A DNA stretch of 64,000 nt, from assembly GCA_002633005.1 (NCBI GenBank), contig NMRA01000014.1:1018617-1082616 (forward strand), given 5' to 3'. The DNA comes from Phoronis australis (lineage: Eukaryota; Phoronida; Phoronidae). Positions 10,003-19,802 of the stretch are shown piece by piece; the stretch's first letter is position 1; every line of letters begins with the position of its first letter. The translations under genes were made by a program, and so were the position numbers. Below the pieces are notes generated by a model. The model saw only the letters and a list, made by a program, of their open reading frames with translations. It made no database searches and was not told where the DNA came from.

Positions 10003-12208
10003 TTAATGCTTCATTTTCTTGCTTGTATGCGACTGTGACAGAAGCACTTCCTTGATGTTTCTCCACAGACTCTTGTTGTAGACACAGTGTCCTGTGCGGC
10101 CCATCACCATCAGCTTATACCTCTCATATGATGTCTTGTTAATGCAGACTAGATATAGGTGAAAGAGCAGAAGGCCAGCCAGGACAAGGACAGTCACCGT
10201 AACACTAACAGTCAGTAGCACCACCCGTGGGTATTGGTTGAAGAAGTACTGCAACACAGAGGGTAGTGAGTGAATACAGCAGTGGCACCTACACACAAGT
10301 ATTAGCACAAGTTTTAGGCAAATAACATTTTGTTGACAAAAAGAAATAAACTATCCCTTGAGTGTAATTTTCTTAATACAGAGTAACCATGCAAAGACGA
10401 TTTGGTGAGGCACGGGACCTAAAAAGAATAATCAATGGATTTCTACCAATGCTATCACTGTCTGGTTTAATTGCTAGCTTATTCATCATGGGAAGTAACA
10501 TACAGGGTCATGTTGACTGCTACACGAAACACTTCAATCATTATCGGCTGTTGAAGGTAGGTTGAATCCCCCATAAAACCTTTGTGTTAGCTATCATTGA
10601 CTGCCTGCACACAAGCATGACAAATGAACACCAAGTACAACATACCTGAGTCAGAGACCAGTAGGTCATATGTCTCTCTATATCATACTTGTCAATGTAC
10701 TTGACGTGCATTAGGTGATACCGGTCTGTTATGTCCATCAACATGTGGGCCGACATGAGAACAGCGTTAGTGCCAGACATGATGACAGTGAGCAGGAAGG
10801 CCAGGAAGTAGCGATGGTTGTTAGCTCCAATACAGCTATTGGTCCACACACAGTGGTGGTCGTAGCGTAGTATGCACCTCTTACACATCACTGCAATATA
10901 CAATAAACAAAGTCAGTTAGTTCACTCACAATGGTGGTCAACATTTGGAGAATATTGCATAAGGTATAGTACTTGGAAGTTTCATATGGATCCGATAAGC
11001 TGCTTCTGAGATATAATGTTCTGAAGTTGGCCAAAATTGGAGATTTTTCTAGGGTCCTACATGATCTTTTAAGACCTTAACTCATAATGTAGATGGCTCA
11101 GACCAAGATGGGAGGTCAGTACTAACTCCCCACGGTGCCTAGACTGGGGTGGTCATTGCTAACTCACCACAAAGCCTAGACTGGGCTGATCAGTGCTAAC
11201 TCCCCACAGAGCTAACTCACCACAGTGTCTAGACGGGGCTGGTCAGGGCTAACTCCCCACAGAGCTAACTCACCACAGTGTCTGGACTGGGCTGGTCAGC
11301 ACTAACTCCCCACAGTGTCTAGACTGGGCTGGTCATTGCTAACTCACCACAGTGCCTAGACTGGGCTGATCAGTGTTAACTCACCACAGTGCCTGGACTG
11401 GGCTGATCAGTGCTAACTCACCACAGTGCCTAGACTGGGCTGATCAGTCTTAACTCCCCACAGTGTCTAGACTGGGCTGGTCAGTGCTAACTCACCAGTG
11501 TCTAGACTGGGATGGTTAACGCTAATTCACCACATTGTCTCAACTAAGCTTGTCAGTGTTAACTCACCACAATGCCTAGACCGGGGTGGTCTGTTCATCC
11601 TACACTCCTCACAGTATCCAGTACTCCTGTACACGACATCATCATATCTATATGCTGTCCTGTATTGCTTCAAATTGTTCCTCTCAATATAGCCAGGATC
11701 AGTATAGCAGCACAGTCCAAATGAGATCGTTGAGGCAACCAGGAACATTAATGGTAGCAAGGTGTGATTAGTCAAGCTGTCCACAGCGTACAAGTAAGGA
11801 AGTACATCTACCACTAACACCACATGAGCCAGACAGGTTAGTAGGCAATAGACTCCTTGGTAGAAATGGTTCCTGCAACAGCAAGGTTTACGAGTGAGTT
11901 CAAGCAATTCTTCTGAAAGTTTGTCGACTGGACATTTTCTAGTACTTGAATCAATACTTCATTTCCCCACATTTATTGGAGTCCTTACATAAATTTCTTT
12001 AATTTGGACAATAGATACTCTATAAACCTCTAGTTTATTTTAATAAATAATTACTTTAAAACCATGGCTTTTAATTACTGTCATCATAGACTCCTGCGAA
12101 TACAAATCAGGTATTTCAGTAGCAAATGTACAAATCTAGCACTTACCTTTCATGCAATAAGTAACTGAAACTTGTCAACAATATGTCCTGGCAGTCTTGT
12201 GGTAGTAT
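10003..12208 (-). CDS. ZDHHC4: DHHC-type palmitoyltransferase, ZDHHC4-like (partial, N-terminal exon not found)
   Basis: This is a membrane S-acyltransferase that attaches palmitate to cysteines of target proteins. Four minus-strand exons join in phase: 12208-12147 (acceptor TTTCAG, donor GTAAGT), 11872-11568, 10890-10646 and 10248-10003 (stop TAA). They total 858 bp, 285 residues. Exon 2 has two hydrophobic segments (around [15 protein letters not shown] and [17 protein letters not shown]), DPGY, and the start of the Cys-rich domain ([17 protein letters not shown]). Exon 3 completes it with [20 protein letters not shown], including the catalytic DHHC, then a third membrane segment. Exon 4 has the fourth segment and ends SKKMKH, close to a dilysine signal but shifted. 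Exon order, DPG, and the NKTSYERYK region fit ZDHHC4 better than other DHHC families (from memory). About 45 N-terminal residues are missing and no first exon was recognised in 12.2-14 kb. Minisatellites adjoin exon 2's donor and the stop codon. Confidence 0.85.
10958..11068. repeat. Dispersed ~110-bp repeat, copy 1
   Basis: The stretch contains GAAGTTTCATATGGATCCGA, CTGAAGTTGGCCAAAATTGG and TAGGGTCCTACAT. A clearly related stretch sits at 48673-48785 in the same order. It lies in an intron of the ZDHHC4-like gene. Confidence 0.55.
11105..11580. repeat. 37-bp minisatellite containing the ZDHHC4 exon end and 5' splice site
   Basis: About twelve units of 37 bp (plus-strand core CTAACTCACCACAGTGCC, TAGACTGGGCTG). 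The unit at the exon end (about 11544-11580) is the true exon 2/intron boundary: on the minus strand the codons for SRHC are followed by G|GTGAGT. Most other units keep the same exon-like codons and GTGAGT, so they are near-copies of the donor. Some units have GTGGGGAGT, which lacks a good donor, and two carry an extra 16 bp. Confidence 0.85.
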
Positions 12209-12209
12209 C

Positions 12210-12955
12210 TGAAATAAACAACATACAGTATTTGTTAAGATTAGCAACAGTGAATTCACAAAAACTTGTTAGAAACAATCACATCTTGGCAGGGCAACAA
12301 TTTGACCCTACAAAGCGTTATGTTCTTACGATGGTGAAAACATAATTATTTTGATCAAGTCAAAGCTTGAACGAAATAGACAATATTGGTCACAGAGGTC
12401 AACGGCAAACAGTCAAGACATTAACCTTTGTCTCACACTATAAGGAACGCTGTGTTGGCAGCTCCTTTGTATGATTTCATGTATTGCACAGTCTATGTTC
12501 CGATAATGTTGACACAAACCACAGAGCCCGATATTTGAGAAATACAATGCGGGCCAAAATCACCTAGGTCCCAAATCTTAGAGGCGGCCCAAATTGAAGA
12601 ATCCTTACGGTTTGTAGTTGACGAAACTTTCAAGCTGTCAGTGATGGCAATATGTAGCCATTGTATCATAAATGTGTGGGCGCATAATAAGACTCTAGGA
12701 ATGGAATGCTATCATTAATCTCGAGCAAATGGCATTGCAATGCATGTGCGTGGGTGGACATTTGCATTCGTTTGTTCCGGCGTTGTAAAAATATTAATTA
12801 CCACCAAGGGGCACAGTAGTAGTCAGAAAGACAGTTGTCATCATCTGTTTTCACGTTTGCCAAATATGACAGCAGTCCTGCAAGGGATTCAGGAAATACA
12901 GCCATGGACGCCAGACAGAGATGATAGCAATAAGCAACCACATACAAAAGATAAC
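12210..12955. other. Intron or upstream region of the ZDHHC4-like gene; no exon recognised
   Basis: The N-terminal coding exon of ZDHHC4 should lie 5' of 12208 on the minus strand. I looked for a Met-led hydrophobic exon ending at a GT donor and saw none convincing here. Confidence 0.4.
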
Positions 12956-13163
12956 TGCAGGTGGTCTGGTACACATTGTACGAGATGTGCTCAGTAGGAA
13001 CCCTTGCACTGAACTGGAACCATATTTATTCTTCGTTATATAATAAAAATCAAGCTCAGGAGCTAGAGACCTGACTCAAAGGTCCAGCAATATGCCCCAG
13101 TAGGACTCGAACCCACAACCATGGGTAAAGGAAGTGAAAACCGACTTCATTATGCTACAATGT
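12956..13163 (-). mobile_element. tRNA-derived SINE, minus-orientation copy
   Basis: Read on the minus strand it has an A-box-like TAGCATAATG, a B-box-like GGTTCGAGTCC, and a tail ending TGTACCAGACCACCTGCA. The same order and tail occur in plus orientation at 21643-21868. It is about 208 bp long and encodes no protein. Confidence 0.7.
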
Positions 13164-13991
13164 ATTCTCAGCCATACAAGTGGACACACATAAATAATCA
13201 AAGCATACCGGCCAGATATAATCTGTGAAGGTTGACGAGCAGATGCATACTACTGTTGACGACCTGAAGTAATATGCAGCAGTACCAGTGATGAACACTA
13301 GCATATAGCATATCAGTAGTGTTGCAAAGTCCATCTAAGTCTCTTCTTCAACTGTTTCATGGAAAGCAAAGAGAAATACATCACACAATAAGTGAGCCAT
13401 CAGGATCAAAGTCTTCAAGACTTGCTTCATATCAATCAATGGATGTACACATCAACAACTCATGTCCAAAGCGAATTATAGAACAAAAATTACCTGTTTA
13501 TCTGAATGATCAGGTCAAGTACAGGCTTCTTAGCACCATCTGCATTCCACAATGATTGACTCTAAGCCTAATGGTTTGGATACTCAGCTCTCACGCAGAG
13601 AAGACCACTTCAAGTCTCGACATATGACCAATGAAAACCCTGATTAACTGTTTGGACTTTATTTGGCCAGTTTTTTTTACCAGCAATGGCGCAAAGCTAG
13701 TGTTGTAAATTTTAGGATACAGGTTTGCACCAAGACTTGGTCCAAGTCCAAGGCTTGGGCTATCACACCATATGCTTATGGCTATGGCTGTACTGTACTA
13801 TGAATCGACACGATGGACACAGGAGGACGTGATACACAGAACCCTCCTATAGCCTACTGAAATAAAATAAGCATTTTACAAACTGCTTTAAGTTACTTAC
13901 TGACACCGTAGCCATAGCTGTAGCCATAGCGTAGCGAGACCTATTCCGCCATAATAAACCTGTCCTGAACCTTATCCATTGCGACAGAAAA

Positions 13992-14150
13992 ATGTCGTTA
14001 AAACTCGTAAACCTCTCATTTCGAGATCTCATTACAGTTAACTGGGAACCAGTCGGATTCTTGACAGGTTCAGTGATGTACATTAACGACCGGGAGTGCA
14101 AGTGTTTTGTTTTGGATAACGAATTTGTAGGATTGAAAACCCTGTACCAT
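13992..14150 (+). CDS. Possible first coding exon of an unidentified gene
   Basis: An ATG at 13992 opens a 62-codon frame (MSLKLVNLSFRDLITVNWEP at its start). A possible donor CAT|GTGAGC falls near 14150, after a LKTLYH segment. The composition looks protein-like (mixed hydrophobic, no repeats), and the frame sits in an otherwise non-coding stretch. I do not recognise the protein and found no matching downstream exon. It could be a 5' exon of something extending toward 19 kb, or chance. Confidence 0.25.
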
Positions 14151-14559
14151 GTGAGCATCAAACCATGCGTTTTGAGATAACTTATTTTTGAAATTATGAT
14201 GGAATTCGTTCATGAGTGTGGCTGGTCTGCTACTCTTCTAATATTAGTAGCCTTGCATACGGTGCAGAGCTGCATATTATGCATAATGTTCACATATTAA
14301 TATTCATCTGCAGAAAACCAATCATTGTTATGACCAATGCTCTTTAAATGCTATAGTAGACCAAGCAGAAACAACAAAGGAGCTGAAAAATTGTCATGCT
14401 CTACACATCAATAGGTGCAAGCCCAGTTGCAATAGGCAACTGAAACACCACAGGTTGTCATTGTTAGTTTAGTCCATTGTTGCTGTATATCATTACTCTG
14501 CGCGTGTAAGCAGGGTTTTCTTCAATTTTATTCTTATTCTTATTCTTCTTATTCTTCTT

Positions 14560-15610
14560 CTGACCAACTTTGAGGCTTAATAACTCCAAATTGGGTGCAC
14601 GTACGGTCTTTAAATTCAGCATATGACTTTTGACAGAATATAAATTTTGATTGGTTATAGAATCATATTCCATATTGCACCGGAAGAGGTCGTTTGGTGC
14701 AAAGGTCATACAATTTTCAAAATGCTACTCCTCCTTCAGTTTTAAAGCTATCTTTTTCAAATTCGGTGCACAGGTATAAGTCAACATGACAATTTAAAAA
14801 ATTACTTTTCTAAGTAATCGGGTCATACAATCAGGTGGAATAGGTCAAAGGTCATTACGTGCAAACTAAAATTTTGAGCTAGACACTTCAAATTGACAGG
14901 TCTGATTGCCACAGGTAAATCAAATAGGAATCCAAAGTTTCAGGTCATTTAGTGCAAACATGGGGTCATAGTTGCATTTTTCTTCTGAAAATTTGACTTT
15001 TTCAATCAGTAAGTATTCTGATGTGTCAACCGTTAGACAACTCAGCGTTAAACACATTTTCCATGGGCTTTGCAATAATTCTCCTAAAGATGCTTAAAAT
15101 GCACCGGATAAGGTCAATTAGTGCAAAGGTCATGTAACGTTCAAAATGTTATATCTCTTACGTTTTTCAAGGAATTCTTTTCAATTTCAGCACACTGGTG
15201 TAAGTCAACATGCCAATTGAATACCCTACTTTACTTCGCAATAGGCCTAACCAATCAGAAAAAATAGGTCAAAGGTCATTGAGTGCAAACTAAAATTTTG
15301 AGCTAGAGACTTCAGAATTACGTATCTGTTTACTAAGTGCGATTGAGTTTGAATTCTAAATTTTCAGGTCATTTGGTGCACCCATGGGGTCATTAGGTGC
15401 ATTTTTCTTCTGAAAGTTTGACCACTTCATTCATCTTGTATTCTGAAGTGCTTAAAGTAAAACATCTGTGATTATTAGCATTAACCACACTTTTAATCGA
15501 ATTAACAATTACTCCCTCATCGGGGCTCATAATGCACCGGAAGAGGTCAATTAGTGGAAAGGTCATCAAAAAATTAATATCTCCTACAATTTTTAAGAAT
15601 TCCTTTTCAT
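14560..15610. repeat. Tandem array of ~428-bp units (about 2.4 copies)
   Basis: The marker CACCGG(A/T)(A/T)(A/G)AGGTC recurs at 14678, 15102 and 15535 (spacing 424 and 433). Flanking text repeats in the same order: GTGCAAAGGTCAT, CAAACTAAAATTTTGAGCTAGA, TTTCAGGTCATTTGGTGCA. Each of the first two units has a perfect AGGTCAAAGGTCA (14842-14854 and 15266-15278). No ORF persists across the array. Confidence 0.8.
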
Positions 15611-15748
15611 ATTGGTAAACGGGTTGCTGTCAGTAACTTCCCATAATAATTCCAGTAACACGCACGCGCAGAGTCAGTTATTGTCACGCCGTGACAATAA
15701 TCTTTCTAGTTGCTTATTGTTGGGCCTTACAAGGTGGTCACTGTTTTT

Positions 15749-15792
15749 GCTTCTGAGGATGGTGTTTTAATGAATCCCGAAACATGTCAAGC
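15749..15792 (+). ncRNA. Hammerhead-ribozyme-like motif, probably a retroelement remnant
   Basis: The order GCTT, CTGAGGA (CUGANGA core, 15753-15759), a short weak GG/CC stem, GAAA (15779-15782), the palindrome ACATGT (15782-15787), C, then AAGC (15789-15792) matches a minimal type I hammerhead. GCTT and AAGC would form stem I, and cleavage would follow GTC at 15788. Very short stem III of the ACATGT type is known from hammerheads in Penelope-like retroelements. Stem II is poor, so activity is doubtful. Confidence 0.4.
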
Positions 15793-15831
15793 CAATTTAA
15801 ATGGGTTGTTGTTTTTATTAATACATGCTGC

Positions 15832-15873
<42 letters not shown>

Positions 15874-15960
15874 CTTTATTTAAAGAGGATAAAAATACAA
15901 TAAATGTAAAACATGCTTTAGCCAAAGGCTAATATCCAGCATGGTCCTATGCTGCTACTT
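15832..15960. repeat. (ATA/TAA)n microsatellite and following repeat tail
   Basis: About 41 bp of uninterrupted TAA repeats (15832-15873) is followed by TCTTTATTTAAAGAGGATAA and a compositionally distinct stretch to about 15960. A trinucleotide run after the hammerhead-like motif looks like the 3' end of a retroelement. Confidence 0.6.
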
Positions 15961-18380
15961 GCTATCATGGAGATTTGCTAACTTATTAGGTTTTTCCTGA
16001 ATACACACATTTTACAACAAAATTTCATGGTTTGCACTGAATGATCCACAAGCTATTCATGGACTACGGATTGCAGCCTGTCAGGCAGCAGTCATGAATA
16101 CCATGATCAAGTAATCTTTCTGTATTTCAAAATTGAACCATAACAACCTACCAGTTGGCTTTTCATCTGTAATGTCGCATGTCGCCACAGTTTCAGTATC
16201 CAAGGTGACAGATTTCTGGCGGGAGAAAATTTTAGCAGTGCCCACTGCATGCATCTCAATTTCTTCACCAGAAATGCCTACAATCAAACCACAATCCATG
16301 GTGACTGATTTGACATAAGCAAAATGCCACGACAAAGCGAACACATCACATCATAGTCAGTGTTAGTCATTTAAGGGGCTTAAAACGTAAGGGTATTTAT
16401 GTCATTCTCATTCACGCTGCAATAGCATTTGATGAAATACATGTAGTGAATACTAAACAATCAAAACTGTGCTTGATGTGAGCAAAACATAAGAGACTGA
16501 TCACATAAACATCACTTCATAATTAGTTGCAGAGCTATTTGCAAATTTAATTAAATTAGTAATTGAATTATAATTCTGTTTAGTGTCAAAATGTTGTTTT
16601 AAAAACAACTTACATGGTTTCAAGGAATAACAAACAGCCAGTTCTTTGCAACAATAGAAACATGTCTCGTTTCAGTAAAGAGAAAGCTGAGACCAGTTTT
16701 ACAAACAAGTGCTCTAACTCAAAGCATGTAAATACTATATTCTTCACCTATTCAGCACACAACATGGCGGATAAGTGAAAATTCATTTTGTTAAAATTCT
16801 CAACAAATTAAAGATTAAGAACATTTTACTCAGACGCAATCTTCTCTGTATTGTGAAGATTTCATAAAACAACATTTAGTCAAGTTTCCATTTACAGCAA
16901 GGCTCTCAGCTTTTACAAATTGAAAAATGACAAGCAATTACTTTTTTTTGCAGAAAGAGTGAAGACTTATCTTTTGACATCACGTGGGTTTACAAGATGT
17001 TTGACGCTCTAATTCAGGAATTAAACGAGACACAACCCCAGTGAATAATTTTACCCAGCATATACAAACACAACATACAAACACTCATGCACATACATGT
17101 AGTTGTATGTGACATAAACATAGTCAAGAACAACTGTTATTATTTACACGCATGTTTGTTCCTCAGTACATAACAAGAACATGTATACTGACTCGGTAAT
17201 TGAATTGTTTTAAATAATTCAGTATCAAAACATTCTCTGTAAACAAGAAACAGAATCTATAATTGCAGCAATGCAGCAACCAGTAAATTAATACATGAAT
17301 AACGTTGGGAAACCTCACTGAATCAAACCTACATGTATACAAGAGTACAGAAAGCTGTTTACTGACCACTCTACCACCATTAAGCAACAAGGCATACCGC
17401 CACTGTATCAGAAAATGACTATTCGCCAATATTTGCAAGTATTATACAGAAGGATTTGAAGAACTTTATCACAAACTTATCAAATATAATAAAATGTCCC
17501 ATGCCTTATGTAGCACTCATGGACACAATGATATTTAACAACAAAATATTTCTCTAGTTGTGTGCTGATCAATGACTGAAAAGGAGGAATAATGAGACAC
17601 CTGAAGAATTTGGCACTTTTTCCTTTTACCAGTGTTCTCCTTTTATTATTGGCCTTTCTATGGAGAGTGCAAATTGATGCAGGCACATTCCAGAGCATGG
17701 ATTTGTAGGGTACGAGTCCTATAAGCCAGAATGCAGAACAAGCCACACAAGTGCTCATTATGATTAACGCTAAGCTGTCAGTTGATTCTGCATAGACTCC
17801 TCCAGCTAACTCATATCTTAGCCAGTTAACTATGAACCTTTTTTTAGTCAATTCAAGAGGAGGGCCCATCTAGCCGAATTTTCGCAAATTTGAATTGTTT
17901 GACGGCTACCTCTAGCTCTAGTCCGTGTCGTAGCAGACTTCAGACCTCCTTTTCGTAGCTCTTCATTCTTGGTGTGACCAGACAATAGTTGCTTTAGTTT
18001 TAAGGCCACGGTTTGGGACTCAGTAGCTGACCCAAAAATGAAGAAAAGTGAGTGGACCAGGTGTGGCGGCAATTTTGTGGATATATTGAATGTGAAATGA
18101 CTGTAATTGGTGATATTCATTAGTTTCTTGTTGTTTTGAGTAAATTAAATCCTTTGGTCTCTGCTCTTATTTACCCGGATGCGGAAGTTGCGGTATGTTT
18201 AAAAGTAAAAAGCACAGTCTTCTTGAGAGACCTCAGAGGAGTGACAAGTGGGGGGATTTTTGGCACCCTTCAGACAAGTGGAAATCTGGTTGGCAATGAC
18301 ATGTCTTAACCTGCATTTCTGAGTCTAGAATGCACTAGCAATTGGATTCTTGTCCCTTCGATCTCTTGCACTAGTTTTCA
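15961..18380. other. No confident gene; two unassigned minus-strand ORF groups
   Basis: A minus ORF at 16344-16081 (87 codons, starting MFALSWHFAYVKSVTMDCGL) and overlapping minus ORFs at 18120-17848 and 17869-17480 look protein-like. The 17869-17480 frame has one hydrophobic stretch (ALIIMSTCVACSAFWLIGLV). None matches a family I know, and no splice structure joins them convincingly. They may be exons of an unidentified minus-strand gene or chance. Confidence 0.25.
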
Positions 18381-18389
18381 CAGTTACTC

Positions 18390-18592
18390 AGTGAGTTAGC
18401 TGGCTGGTTAGGTTAGGGGAATTACATCGCCTCTGCCGTGGCTGTGCCTGTGGTGATGGCCATAGGTAACTCGTTGGCGTGTGGCATTCAGGGCGATGTA
18501 ATTGCCTGTTACCGTGGTAGCTGTGCTGTGGACGCCAAGGGCGTACATCGTCTGTGGATGTTGCCGGCCAGCCAGCCGGCTGAGGTCTACGA
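18390..18592. repeat. GC-rich nested inverted repeat
   Basis: The outer arms TTAGCTGGCTGG (18396-18407) and CCAGCCAGCCGGCT (18568-18581) pair imperfectly. Perfect inner arms AATTACATCGCC (18420-18431) and GGCGATGTAATT (18492-18503), plus TTGGCGT (18474-18480) and ACGCCAA (18532-18538), are interleaved. The segment is much richer in GC than its surroundings and may be a foldback element. Confidence 0.45.
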
Positions 18593-19802
18593 CTACGGAT
18601 TGCATACCAGCAATCATGGCAGTCGCGAATTTGTGGTTTGGAATACATTAAGACCAAAGCTTCAAATTTTGGATATATTTGCATATCAATTTTCTAGTGG
18701 ATGTACTAGCAAGGCAAAAAGACATGGCTTTGTTGAAGTTCTTCAACTTTTAATAACCCCATCAAGTGTGCTTTCTGTAAATTATACCTTTTTTCAGGTG
18801 TCTTGAGACGAGGTGCAAGCAAGGACTTTTTCTGACCCAAGACCCAAGATAATGTCAAAATCAGCCGTTGTCCCTAATCAAAACAAATATTCACTGACTT
18901 TTGGTACTACCACAGGCACCTTTAATATATATTATAGTACATTACAGCAAGTGACTGATGAAAATACCTTGGTGCTACCTTTTGAATTGTTTTATAGTAA
19001 CAGCTTACTTTAACATTTTCTCAATCACTGCCAAATTCGCCCCCTAATATTTTTTATTTTGATTGCTTGGCACCTATGACGTGCGGTAACAAGCCAACTT
19101 GCAAGGCCTCTGTCTTGAAAGCAATAATGAGACTGTCAGTTCTTGGAAGGCAGCTACTAAATAATTTGCAATTTGACTAAAGAAGAATGTGAGACAAATT
19201 TTGTAACTACTGCTAAATCAAATGTTTTGATATGATTTGGATTTATTGCTTGTTTGAACTAGAAAATTAGCTCTAACAGTACCATTAGATTTTACACTAA
19301 AATTTACACCAGTACTCCACACAGGTTACAATGCCCACTCGAAAATGCAAGTGATCGCATAATCTGCACACGTATTTTCAGATTTGCCGGTCATTCGTAA
19401 GAAGTGACAACAAAAAACGCTGAAAATCCGCTCTGTATTTTGCTTTTTCTATTCGTATTTTTGAGCGTGTACCCGGTAATGTTGAGCCCTCTCCACTCGT
19501 GCATTTACTCAAAGAAATTGTATTTGTTTTCCGTTGTTCATAGACTGTCTTTTAGATCGTTGATGAAAATCAAAGGATAGAGCTTAATCTGGTATTAAAT
19601 TAGACTTTCCAACCTCATTCTTTCTGAATAGTAAGATAATTGTTGTTAGCAGGGTAGACTGTTAGAGGGTACATTTACTGTAATATAGGTTCAGTTAACA
19701 ATGTCTTGTGTTGGTTAAGATTGGTGTTCTTTATTTTTCCAAATGTTGTTCTGTTAATAAGTATGAAATGCCCATAAACCACTAGATCTTTTCTTGTTAC
19801 AG

